From assembly GCA_029204225.1 (NCBI GenBank), contig CM055094.1:24638541-24702540 (forward strand): a stretch of 64,000 bases of DNA. The letters are read 5' to 3'. This DNA is from Diphasiastrum complanatum. Its lineage: Eukaryota > Streptophyta > Lycopodiopsida > Lycopodiales > Lycopodiaceae. A model generated the notes under the pieces. It had not been told where the DNA came from. It saw only the letters and a list, made by a program, of their open reading frames with translations, and did not search any database. Shown here in pieces: positions 22,402-33,743 of this stretch (its first letter is position 1; each line of letters opens with the position of its first letter). The translations under genes and the position numbers were made by a program.

Positions 22402-24575
22402 GTAATGCTGGATCCACATCACCCCGTAATGCACTCCATGCCCTCAAGATATGTACCACCATTAGGTACACTCCATGTCACGTACCTCCAAGTAGGCTTG
22501 ACTCATCCCTAGGTCACCACACATGATGCACCAGCCTATTCATACAATGACGTATCATACCTGAGCAATTGTAGCATCTCCTTAAGTGCCACCCCAAATG
22601 GACTCGTCATCCACATATGATGCTCACCTAATGTCTCCGATCCTGGTCACCATCCTGCTATCCAAGCCAATCTCCATAGTATCACCTGCTCCTCTTGGCT
22701 CCTAGCAGTGTCGCTCGCTCTCCTTTGCTATGTGTCACCCGACACCATGTCAATGCAAGCTCATCCATGAGTCACCGCTCACGGGATCTGAACCATACAA
22801 GTTTCGACACCTGTACCAAGCCTAGACTCCTACAATAATAGCCAAATGCATGAAAGCTAAAGATAGCTTATCCACGCCCATGATGATAGATGCCTCCCCA
22901 TCAATGCCAATTCCAAATATTGGCCCCCTGCTGTAATGCCATCTTGTACTCCCAAATGAGTACACCATGAAGTCCTTGCCAACAGTGCCCCCTCCAGTAG
23001 ATCGCTAGCAAAACACCCATCATAGTGTTTGCCCTCCGATCACACCCAACCATGCGATCTCCATCAGCTCTCCAATCTAGAGCTAGATCCCAAAGCTTCA
23101 TGCTTTGTCCGTTTGCATTTGCAGTGTCCTACTTCCATCATAAATCGCACCTATAAGTCCTATCCAATGACTCAAGTCCATTATGGGATAGTTGCCCCTT
23201 GATGATCATCCCATGTCATCTTGCAGTGCTATCCCTTTTAGGTATGCCATGTCATCCTCGATCTTGAAGATCTGAGCATCTACCCTATAGTGCCCACCTA
23301 TATTCTCCCAAGCTAGCTCCAAGATGCTCCTATGAAATGATTCCAAACCATTCCCTGAGAATACATTGAGATGTGAACTCCAAAGCCACCATCAAGTCCC
23401 TCACATGCTGTGACATGCCAATATCCCTCCAAGTGAACTTGTGAGATCTTCCATGGCCCAAACCAAATGATCTGCACCTTGTCATCACTAGAATCTGCAT
23501 CCTTGATGCAATTATGATACGACAAATTGACTTGACTTACCCAGAATAGGCCGTTGAAGTGTATCTCCCTGATGACAAACCCGATACACTGCTTCACAGC
23601 TACAATGACTTGATCAAAATAACTTACTCTTTATAGATCCAGAAACAGTTTTGTACAACCAAAGATCTTACAGTTTATGACTGTAAACCCTTGTCTATGA
23701 GGAAAGAGAGATTTATGGGTTTTGTACAATCTCTTTTTAAGATTTTTCTTGTAGCTCTCTTCGACAATGAGGATGCCCTAACTCCAGTGCTCTAATGCAA
23801 TTTATGACATGTTAATTGGTGCGGTATTGCTCCCAAACTAGTTGATTTTCTAAGAAAATCCCCACAAAACTGAGAATTTTCAGAATTTTCTTAGTTTTCC
23901 ACCAAATCTGACCTTGTAAATTACCATGGCTCTCCATCACTGCTCTTTGCATACCCATGCAAGCTCCGTTGCACCAAACGGCTGTCCACACAATGAATCA
24001 TGAAGCCAACACTGATGATTTTCTCAAAAGCACTGAAACTGCAAGAGTTTCCATGAATTCCCGGAATTCACCTACGATGATGTTTTATCTTCCCCGAAGC
24101 TCCGATCGAAGGAACTTTGCTGTCTCCTGCCATCCAGACTGCCGATACCCCTTATGGAGTCCTCTCTCCTGAGACACTCTGAGTGCTATTTTTCCTGGTG
24201 AAAGACACTATCCCATAGCTCCACTGGATCGTGCATTCCTGCATCACCCTATCGCTCTGATACCATGTTAGGATCTAGTGCAGTATGCAGATCACATCAA
24301 TCAATCACAATGCCACTCCTCACAAGCTCTCAAAGATGGCACATCAAAAGCTTTAGATTACAATGAGAAAACTGTACATATGCCAAAAGCCCCAACATGC
24401 ATGGGCTCGACATGTGTCAACACGCTAAAAAGGCACCTGTCTGACTAAAAGGCCCAACATGGGCTAAAATATTGACAAACCCAGGACATGCCCCTAAGTA
24501 TAGCATAACGAAACCAAAATCCATTGTACAGGCTAATATCCTACCAGTATGGCTACTCGGAGCTAAATTTTGAAT
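22402..24575 (-). mobile_element. Element B 5' half: LTR piece, PBS, non-coding interior
   Basis: 22402-23640 closely matches 47150-48460 in the second B copy, the homology beginning at ATGCTGGATCCACATCAC. PBS: the minus strand at 24265-24254 reads TGGTATCAGAGC. The 5' LTR piece from 24266 (TGTTAGGATCTAGTGCAGT) matches 45206 onward and is cut off near 24575. The interior shows only short broken frames on the minus strand (for example 23313-23597 and 22901-23101) without gag or pol motifs, so B looks like a large non-autonomous LTR element. Confidence 0.78.
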
Positions 24576-25074
24576 TAACTTTGAATTTTAAATTTGCCAA
24601 ACTAAATTTTGATTAACTTTACAACTCTATAACCATTAGTTGTTTCACATTTCTCTCAAGTTAAATTGACTCGAAAATTGGAAATCTTGTTAGCTTTGCC
24701 GCAATAGTGGTAAGCTATGGTGACTATTTGTTAGCTTTGCCACTATAGCGGTAAGTTGTTGTGACTATTTGCTAAAAGCTAAGGTGTCACTCCTAAATGG
24801 GTTTGAGAATTAAAACTTTTTAATTTTTTAAAATACGACTGCACTACCCTAGGGCAAAACTTCTCAAGATATATTGGCACAAAACTTCTCATGATATATT
24901 GATCACCTTGTTTTATGTTAAAGCACCGCAAACGTGTTTGGTAAACGCTTCTTCACACACAAAAGAGTTTGCAAATTTCAAGAAATGTGCTTGCTCATAA
25001 CTATGATTAGGTAACTATGATTTTGGCATAAAACTAAAATCGAGATCCTCCCAACAATGGAATGTGGAACAAGT
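24576..25074. other. Intergenic with a two-copy 41-base tandem repeat
   Basis: No gene. 24689-24729 and 24730-24770 are two adjacent copies of a 41-base unit starting GTTAGCTTTGCC and ending TGACTATTT. The stretch lies immediately downstream of the NhaD pseudogene stop on the minus strand. Confidence 0.6.
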
Positions 25075-26226
25075 CTAGTGGAAGCCCAAAGAGTGGAAGC
25101 TCAAAGAGTGCTTCATAGCCAAATAAGTAACAAATCCTGCAGCATACCCAGCCAAGGCAAATGCACTTACCTGCAAGCAAGCACATCATTATCTTAAGAT
25201 CAACCCCTTGACAAGAATTAGCAAATTCATCCAAAGATAGTGTCCTTGCATGTAGAGAAGAAGAAATAGGTATACTAGATCCATTTAGAGTGTTTAGATT
25301 AAACTAGCCCAATGATAGACATTGATTCTTTGAATTTGAAACCAAAAACTTTCCATTCTTTTGAAAAAATGTGCTTGAGTTGAATATCCTCATCAAGCTT
25401 ATTTCCTTAACATCTACATGTCTCCTTTCCTTTCAGCAAGCATAGATTGAATTACTCATGCTTTGAACTCGAACCTGCATCACTATTCTTGATGTGTTAT
25501 TGGATCTCTTTGAAGATTTCTACATACGAATGCCAAGGAGTTGGATCTCTACAAGAAAGCTAAGAAGAAACCTTTGAATGAACAGTGATTACCAGGGCAA
25601 CAATCGGACACTTCTTTGGCCCAAGTTGGAGGGAAGAGTAAAACAAGGGCTTGCTAGCTAGATTAAATCTTTTAGAAACAAAATGAACTGATATCACTCA
25701 CTGAGACAACCGCCCTTGACATTTATTTGCAATCAATTTAAGGAGGAGCATTAATGTACAGCGTAAGAGTGGCATGTTACTGTGGATGCAATAAATCAAA
25801 GCTGAGAAAATGATACTGTCTTACATGTGCTCATTAGAGAAAATCTTGAAATATAATCATGCACACCTTTTTGAGATACCAGAAAAAGTTTGCTTTTCCA
25901 TCCCCATGAAAGCAACTCCCGCTGCAGACCCAATTATGAGAAGGGAGCCTCCAGTCCCAGCACAATATGCAATTAGCTGCCAAAACTGTGAATCAGTAGG
26001 AAATGTGGATATATTGTACATTCCCATAGCAGCTGCAACCAGAGGCACGTTGTCTATCAAAGCTGAAGCAACTCCTATGAGGGCGGCGATCAGCTGAACG
26101 CTTGGAATGTGAGTATCCAAAAATGCAGCTAAATCCTTAATTATACCTGCTGCCCTCAAACTGCACACGTCCATCACCATTCGCAAGATAGCTTCAATAT
26201 CTTCTCCATAACAAAGTATGGCATTC
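25075..26226 (-). pseudogene. NhaD-type Na+/H+ antiporter (plastid NHD1-like), 3' exons only
   Basis: The only host-gene remnant recognised. Plant NHD1/NhaD proteins export sodium across the chloroplast envelope. The exon at 26160-25867 encodes LIGVASALIDNVPLVAAAMG, then FWQLIAYCAGTGGSLLIIGS and VAFMGMEK, a strongly conserved membrane segment pair of this family. It ends AAG|GTGTGC, a proper donor. The last exon, 25170-25075, follows an acceptor CTTGCTTGCAG, encodes VSAFALAGYAAGFVTYLA and closes with TAG. The intron between them is 696 bases, GT-AG. Upstream, 26226-26161 reads NAILCYGE after TTTCAG, like the family's AIHYGE, but the roughly 30 residues expected between it and the AAG segment are missing. 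One base is lost after MEK, shifting the frame. Earlier exons are not seen in the window. Confidence 0.82.
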
Positions 26227-27493
26227 TGAAAGTCAATGTACTGTCATGAAAGAACATTGTAAAGATAAATGTAGATAATTAGCAGTTAACAATAGGTACA
26301 TGGGCCTATTTAGCAGTTACTTGAAGCCTCATTGATTACATATGCACATCTTTAGTACATTCTTTGATCCTTAGTGACTCAGATGGGATCTCTTGGAAGC
26401 CTAGAGGAGCCCAACCCAAATCTGAGGCTAACACTATATACATCATGGATAGATGGAGAGTGTCGATCTTTTTCAAGCGAGAATTCAGGGGCAGCACTCA
26501 TTGTAGGAGGGCCCGCAAGTTAATGAATGCCTGGTTGATTTTTCTTGATATCTTAAGTTGCAGGTTCAGAATGAATTGACAGTTTACAGTTGCAGTTTTG
26601 GTTATAACATAGATTTTTGTGAAACTGTTCATAGCTTGGGATCAAAACAATGTCCAAGCAGAAGAGAGTTCTTTTCTGATTCTAAAGCACAGACAGAGGA
26701 GATAGAGAATGCTATGTCTCCAACTATTGGAGCAAAACGAACAATATTGTTCTAGTCTGATTACATGTTTGGACTCCAGTATAAATACGACATGATGGAA
26801 TCAAGTATCATAAGTCCCATTTGCACATACCCAAAATATAGGGAGCTAGATCCTGGCATCCCAAATTTCATTACACTTTTTCAGATAAGACTGCAATTGG
26901 ACTCCTGGCAATAAAGGGCTGAACAAGGTAGCAGCAATATCCAATGCGGATGCGCCTAAGATAAGGCGCTGGAATTTCATTCTCTTAAGGACTTCATCTG
27001 TGTCATCTGTTTTTGCAAGTGTTGTCTTTGTTTTCAAGGTTGATTGTGTTGCATTGGTTCGAATTTTGGTTTTACTTTGGGACACATTTGGATTCAACTT
27101 GTCTAATGGCTAAATCATATAGTGGCCAAAAAATGAATTCCAAGGTTTAATAATTGATTGACTAGAGAGTAGAGTTGGAATTGTGGGATATTTGACGGTC
27201 TAAGTAAAATTGTTCCTACCACTATACACTACGCCTCCTTGCAATCTAGAACTAAGCATTTCTACATGTAGTCAAAGAGTGATTTAGGGTTTATGCATGT
27301 CACGAAATAATCACGAGTCTAACTATATTTGGGTTTTATATGATTTTATTGTACACGATATGTCCAAGTATCTATATTTGGAATCTTCATCTTATCTATG
27401 GACATTAGTCCGAGATGGGTTATAAGCTTAGGTTTATTCAAATGCAAATTATTGTTTTTTTTAAAAGGACGCAGGGGGGTGGACGAGTGCAAG

Positions 27494-27495
<2 letters not shown>
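26227..27495. other. Intergenic, no recognised gene
   Basis: About 1.27 kb upstream of the NhaD remnant. An 83-codon minus-strand frame at 26846-27097 (with LILGASALDIAATLFSPLLP) is unrecognised. It could be a further degenerate exon, but it does not match an antiporter segment I know. No terminal repeats were noticed. Confidence 0.4.

Positions 27496-27557
<62 letters not shown>
27496..27557. repeat. (GA)n microsatellite, about 62 bases
   Basis: Uninterrupted GA dinucleotide run. The open frames through it on both strands (Glu-Arg or Leu-Ser repeats) are artefacts of the repeat. Confidence 0.97.
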
Positions 27558-27559
<2 letters not shown>

Positions 27560-29188
27560 AATTTCACTTAGTCCCTCTTGACAAGCCAAGACCAAACCTT
27601 TTGAATCATTTTGTCTTATAGCATAGCAGGTTTACACAAAGTTGTATAAAAACTTATAGTACCATAAAGTGAAGCTAGTTAGGAAACTCAGCCGTTACCT
27701 GCCACCATCCCACAAAACAAAACCGCACAAGTTAGTTCAGTGAGGAACATAGGTGTCATAGTTGAGCATCAGTTCTTATCCATGTCCGACCAGCTTAACT
27801 TAAATGTATCATAATTAGTCCAATCTTCCCTACCATTATCTTACCATGTCGTGGGTTTTTCCTTAATATCACCATATCAGGGCATCCGCCATACTGATCA
27901 GTTTTAGGCAAGTAATCCTATCATTACAATACAATCGTCTAACAACATCCTAAGCCATAATCATTCACTAAAATGGAAAGGGTCTAGTTTGGCTGTAGAA
28001 GTCGATATTAGGGCACGTCCATGCCATGTGAAAAGTTTTACACTTGGTGTGTGTGGTTGATCTAGGGATCTTACCATGTCGTAGGTTTTGCCTTAGTATC
28101 ACCATATCAGGGCATCTGCCATAGTGATCAGTTTCAGGCAAGTAACCATATCGTTACAATACAATCATCTAACAACATCCTAGAAGCAGCCATAATCATT
28201 CACTAAAATGGAAAAGGTCTGATTTACACTTTCTAACAATAACAAGTGTGAGAAATTGGCAAAAATTGGCAAATCTAGCTTGATTAAAACTATGTAAATT
28301 TGTATATAGGTGGGACCCACACATGTGAATCCATGTTGCCACATGTGTAGGCTACGCTAGATAGGTTAGATATCGTTCATAGGGTTAGTTAGGTGTGTTT
28401 GGTCATAATTCCTAAATTATAGGACCAAATTCCTTGAATCATGGAGGTGGTTGATCTACCTAGCCACCAAGTTGGCAAAATTCTAGGGTTAGGTAAGATT
28501 GACAAATTAGGACAAAAATACTCAATTATCTTCCTTATTACATGCTGGATTTTCACCTAACTTGAGAGGAGAAGATGACCAAATTCGCAATCTTGAGTCT
28601 TCTACACATTTGTCTTGAGTTTTTGTGAATGCTTTGGTATCTAAACTTGATTACACTTAATCTCTGATAATAGGCTATACTAGAGGCCGTACCACACATG
28701 TGTGGGGTCGGAATTCCATCTTTGATCAATGCTTTTGATTGTGGGATCCAATATTGCTTAGATCAACATTTTGTGACTAATTTTTCAACAGATAGGTGTA
28801 CCAATCAATCAATTACTCTGTTGAAGAAACTATAAAGGAGTGAAGGGAGCAGCGATGGACTCCCCCTCTCTCTTATGCATTTTCCTTCCTCTCTTTCGTC
28901 CGTATGCAATTTGCTATGAGCAAACAAGCTCATACATGGCCCACAATAATTTTCTATGAGTGTCCTATTCCATTCATAGTGGGTCCATAAGGAAGTAATT
29001 TGACTTCTGGAGCTTTGTTATATCATTTTTCAGGTATGTAAGAGGCCGCTAGCCAGCGATCAGCGATCTATCTCCATTTTGATTGTATACTCTTTAAAAG
29101 TGGTTTTTGATATGCATTTCAGGGTTTTCAAGGCATATTATTGAATATAGAATAAAAAAGAGCAGTTCATACCACATACACACACTCA

Positions 29189-29191
<3 letters not shown>
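27558..29191. repeat. Intergenic with a direct repeat, 27841-27986 and 28071-28221
   Basis: No gene. Two copies of about 148 bases, both beginning TTACCATGTCGT and ending AAATGGAAA(A)GGTCT, are 230 bases apart in the same direction and about 90 percent alike. The second copy has an extra AGAAGC insertion. The remaining sequence is unremarkable. Confidence 0.7.

Positions 29192-29286
<95 letters not shown>
29192..29286. repeat. (TC)n microsatellite, about 95 bases
   Basis: Uninterrupted CT run following an ACAC/CACT stretch. Frames through it are artefacts. Confidence 0.97.
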
Positions 29287-29287
<1 letters not shown>

Positions 29288-29965
29288 ACTTACACACCAT
29301 CTGTTAGAATCCCCATCGTCATGCCGGTCATTGCTAAAGTACAAACAAGTGACGAACGCTACGTTACCACCCAACCATAGAGGTATTGCCACCTCACCCC
29401 CGTGCATTGGAGCTACAGACCACCATCAAGCAAGCTCGGATCTCATGTAAGCCATGGTGTCCCATACACCATGCCTTACCCTCGACCCTCACCTACCTAC
29501 ATCCTGAGGCCTAGATACTCGTCCTGACCTGACCACCAGTGGAAGAGCTCTTCATTCTCCAAGAGAGAATGAATACCCAGCTCATGGAGATCCACCTCTA
29601 TATACATAGTCCAGGTGGGTCATCTCCCTCCATAGGAGTCACGCATGACTAACGACACGCGGTAGTTGTGCACACTGACACGGGTCCATCCATTATCAAA
29701 CACCTTCGAGATAGAGAGTGTAAAGGCTATGTAGCCTTCCTTGGTGGATAAGCATCCAACCATGATCCATAGACTAGGATCTCCATCCTTCTTTCCTTCC
29801 AAGAAACCACATGCAAAGCAATAATCTTCAAGAACACTAAGGTACACAACCTTAGGCTTATAACTGAACAAGACTCCAAATAGTGCACTCCTTTCATAGC
29901 TCCGTAACTCCATAAAGTTTTGCATGATGGAACATACACATGCACCATATAACTTGAAGAGACAA
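29287..29965 (-). other. Unrecognised sequence with two short minus-strand frames
   Basis: Frames of 101 codons (29925-29620) and 73 codons (29948-29727) overlap in different registers. The text style resembles the broken frames of the element B interior, but I could not align them convincingly. It may be a fragment of a related non-coding retroelement, interrupted at 29965 by a solo LTR and possibly continuing for about 50 bases at 30699-30750. Confidence 0.35.
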
Positions 29966-30698
29966 CGTGAAGATTATTAAAAGATTATCTTCCTATCTTG
30001 AGTTTGGGGGCCAAGTCCATGATGATTTCCACTAAATTTCATGTTGTACATAAAAGGAGTGTGAATTGAGCACATATCGTTCTAGTGTAGCTCGAATTTG
30101 AGTTAGATAGGTTCAATTTTGATGACATGCAGTAGTTTAGATAACATGCAAAGTCATACTATATTCATGCAAGCCACATGCAATCAGTGCATGCAACATG
30201 CAAAGTGGTTTTGTGATCTACACATGTCTAGGCAATTTTGTGAGTTGACATGCAGTACATGCAATATCCATGCATGCAGTTACACATGTGGATCTCTGGT
30301 GGGTGAATTAGTTCAGTTAAGTGGACTTTCCTTGCAACTCCACTGTAGGAATTCGAGTCTCTCTCATGTAGGGAAAGCTGGGCATGTTTTGCCATATTGT
30401 GAATATTGAGATTTTGGTGTTTTGGACTCATTCTCTCTCTACCCGAGTTGTTTATGCTTGATTTTCTCTCTCTACCCGAGAGCAGTCTCTTTTTCCCATA
30501 CTGAACACTTAGAAGAACTATTTCTGACATTCATTTCTTGTAGTGAGGAGTTAGATTTTTTCATCAGATGTATGCCATTGTGCTCTTGCCTTATATTTTT
30601 CAAGCATACTATTCTTTGATCAATCTTGTGCAATCACAACACCTCAGTAAGATCCTGTAGGGTGTGTGTTGAAGTTCACATGTGCTAAAAACTTCACA
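29966..30698 (+). repeat. Solo LTR D with target-site duplication GACAA
   Basis: 733 bases beginning CGTGAAGATTATT and ending ACTTCACA. It is the reverse complement of the E5 3' LTR at 61098-61817. The pentamer GACAA flanks both sides (29961-29965 and 30699-30703), the 5-base duplication left by integrase. There is no interior, so it is a solo LTR. Features inside: ten CATGCA motifs within about 165 bases (30124-30285) and two copies of CTCTCTACCCGAG near 30435 and 30470. Confidence 0.9.
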
Positions 30699-30749
30699 GA
30701 CAAGACATAGCCAAATGTAACTTGTGGAACCATCAATAGTACATGCAAA

Positions 30750-32118
30750 TCAAGAAACCCCTCCCTTGCTTACTAATAAAGAAAGATGAACATCCAAATG
30801 TTCCAGCTCCATAGGATGTTTTGTCAAATATGGATCCATATGTGATTTTGCCATAGAATAAGCCACTCTTGGCTTGATCTCCTTGACTATAATAGACATT
30901 GATCTGAAATTGGTAACATGCAACTTCCTATGCCATAACTCCTCCTTATCTTCTTTCTTTATGAAACAACTACTGACATTGAAATCCACTTCAAAACCAT
31001 CATCTAACAACTTTCCTACACTAATCACACTCTTTGTGAGATTAGGAACATAAAGTACATTGGAAAGTGTAAAATTCATAGAAGATGCAAGTTTCAAGGA
31101 ACAACTTCCAACTCCTTCAATTGCACATGCATCACCAACTGTAGTGTATATTGATTCTTTAAGTTCTTGAAAAGTTTCAATAGAGATGAAAGAACTCTTG
31201 GAGCAACTCATATGAGTTGTGGCTCCACTATCAATATACCATGATACATCATTAAAGGATAAAGAGGAGAAACTAGACATCATGAGAGATACCTCTCCAC
31301 AACTTGCATGTAACTCTTCTATGATAAAATTGGCTTGATCTTCTTGAGTCTTCTTCTTGAAGTTAGAAGAATGAGTTGAATCATCTTCTACTCCATAGTC
31401 TTTGTTATTTGCTTTGTCCTTTGATTTGTCCTTGGTGAAGGCTTGAGAAAAACTATTCTTGCTCCTCCCTCTTGACTTGATCTTGGCAAAGTGAGCTTTG
31501 CCACCATCCTTCCTTGAAAGTGTGTTGATCTTCAGTAGCTTGTTCTCTTTGCCTGCATTCTTCAACAATAAGAACATCATGTAGAGCCTCCAAAGATGGT
31601 AGCTCCTCCTTGATAGCATAAGATTGCACAAAATTTGCATACTCTTTCCTAAGTCCATTAAGGACTACTTGAACTAGTTCACAGTTCTCTAGAGTATCAC
31701 CTATGCATGTTATCTCACTGTGAAGATCTTTAACTCTCATTACAAAACTTGAAGCACTTTCATCAACTCTTTGAAAACTAGAAAAGATCTGATTTCTAGG
31801 AGTAAAAAGTCTTGATGTGATCTTTGCTTCATGAATTGACTTAAGAATTTCCCAAGCCTCCTTGGCTGAGGTGCATGAACTTATTTCTCTCAACATCTCA
31901 TCAGAGATGTTCAATTTGATAATATGAAGAGCAATTCTTGCTCTCTTCTTGAATCTCTGAGCCTCATCATAAGCTTCAGGTTCAACTTCAATTCCTGATA
32001 CAATGCCCATTACTCCATAAAGATTCAACAAGGATTCTATTCTATCCTTCCAAACTGAATAGTTGAAGGTATCTAGTCTCTCACTAGCTTCAAAGAGAAA
32101 ATCTCCTACAGATGCCAT
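30750..32118 (-). pseudogene. E2 gag and protease, truncated before integrase
   Basis: The start ATG at 32118-32116 gives the family N-terminus (Met-Ala-Ser-Val-Gly). Gag runs to about 31540, then a frameshift moves the reading to the frame open from 31658 to 30750. The zinc knuckle present in E1, E3 and E4 is absent, and the flanking lysine-rich text is joined in frame. Protease motif DSGATTHM at 31232-31209, GAG-pre-integrase LWHRKL near 30920, and the first integrase Asp in HLDVH near 30790 are present. Similarity stops at about 30750. Confidence 0.87.
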
Positions 32119-32657
32119 GAATGTAAAGACTCTTGTAAATTGGACAACAAAAAATGGAATTGAATGTGTTGCTTCTCTTTCACTATAAAAACCAAAAACA
32201 ATTGGGTATACTACCAAATCCTATGCAAAATCTTGCAACAACTATGTGAGACTCTCTCACAACAAAAAATCAATCAACTTGAATTTGGATCTAGCCTATA
32301 TCTACAGATGAAGCACTTACAATTCTGATGTCAAATTTTCTCACGAGTTTCAAATGAATGAAAAACACTCTAGAAACACACATTCAACTCAAAACACAAC
32401 CTTTTGTGTGAAATGATGTGACTATGACAACAAAAACTTGTCTTATCCAATTCTATCTCAAATTGAGTACCAAAACTATGAATAATGAATCATGCATGCA
32501 ATATATTCAAATCAAAAAGTGTCCACTCGGGATTTGGGTCTCTCCCTACCCTCTTTAAGAGCTTATAACTCCTACTAGGTCACCAGAATGAATTGAAACC
32601 AATTGCAATGGAAAGATGACTCTTCTAGCTTTCCAACAAGCTATAACAGACCTTTGT
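32119..32657 (-). repeat. E2 leader and LTR, left part
   Basis: No gene. Shares the CATAGGATTTGGT segment with the E1 leader. It stops at 32657, where the G 3' LTR starts. The bases TTTGT at 32653-32657 are the left copy of the G target site. Confidence 0.6.
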
Positions 32658-33736
32658 TGTTGGAGAGAGAGGGGAGATGTATGACGAACATGAACGAGAC
32701 ATGAACTCGAACAAGAAGCAAACGAGAAACGAACTCGAACAGAAAATGTTCGTGCGTAGCGGAATGAGTTATACGACTCTCTCCGTAAGCATGACTACGC
32801 CTATCAGAATGACAGAGCTTTAGTGATAGAAATCACGGTCATTCTAGATTACGTAGCCAAACATTAATAGATGAAGCTCTAGATGAATAATTTGTCGCAA
32901 ATAGCCAGACAAATTATATGTCGCGAATGATTTGCGAAGATCTAGACTATGCTCGATTGATAATTAGTCGTGAATGATTCGCGAAAGACAAGACTAAATG
33001 TTAATCGTCTATTACCAGAAAGAACAACTAGAAAGATCAGACAGAATGAATGATAAGCATAACAATGTTGACATAGATCTGAACGTAGAACAATGAACTG
33101 TATCATATTAAGTATATCATGTATACATGTCAACAATGCGGTAGACGAAATCACGTGCCCTACGAAAGTTATTTTAATCTATAAAAAGGGATGAAACCTT
33201 AATTCTGACAAGAATGAAGAATCAATGCACAGGGCATCTACTTCGTTTAGTTTTATATCTATCTCTTCACTCATCAACTTATTCACCCATTAACCTGAAT
33301 ACACAAATGATATCCAGTATATATACATTATATTACAGGTGTGCAAGTGTGTAAAGTACAGTGGATGTGTTGTCTGTAAGAGATCGTGGGTGGCCGTAGT
33401 CGTTGTCCAGTCTATTAGCGCAGTTGCATGGGGGAAGCGTGAAAAGGGTGCAACGTCAGTCAGTGCTCACTCTTACGAATAGCCTTAAGATTAGATTTAC
33501 AGCGTGCCTTTGCTTTTAGGGCACCTTTGGCATTCTGTAGGATAGTGTCCCCTTTTTGCCAGTCACCATATACTGTGTAAAAACACAGTGTCATGATTCT
33601 TTCACCTTTTATTCATCTTTTCTGTGCAAATTTGCATGTAAATATTCAGGTTGTGCGACAATGTTAGTAAATATGCAGCATGAATGGAGGCAGATTAAAA
33701 TGGGATTTAAGGACAGTAGAAGTAATAAATCCAACA
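32658..33736 (-). repeat. G 3' LTR (1079 bases)
   Basis: Minus strand starts TGTTGGATTTATTAC at 33736 and ends CTCTCTCCAACA at 32658. It carries about 350 bases (roughly 32757-33110) absent from the 5' LTR. Within that block a unit of about 55 bases containing GTCG(C/T)GAATGATT and (T/C)GCGAA recurs near 32895 and 32965. The rest matches the 5' LTR apart from small indels. Confidence 0.88.
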
Positions 33737-33743
33737 CCCCCCC
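33737..33743 (-). other. G polypurine tract
   Basis: Minus strand GGGGGGG lies directly between the pol stop codon (TAA, 33746-33744) and the first base of the 3' LTR. It primes plus-strand synthesis. Confidence 0.85.

Noticed and set aside
24266-24575. Interpretation of 21752-24575 as one normal LTR element
   Set aside because: Its two terminal repeats are unrelated (A type and B type), which reverse transcription does not produce.
27346-27621. Open frames rich in Leu-Ser or Glu-Arg on both strands
   Set aside because: They are translations of the (GA)n microsatellite at 27496-27557. The same applies at 29094-29307 and 58281-58529.
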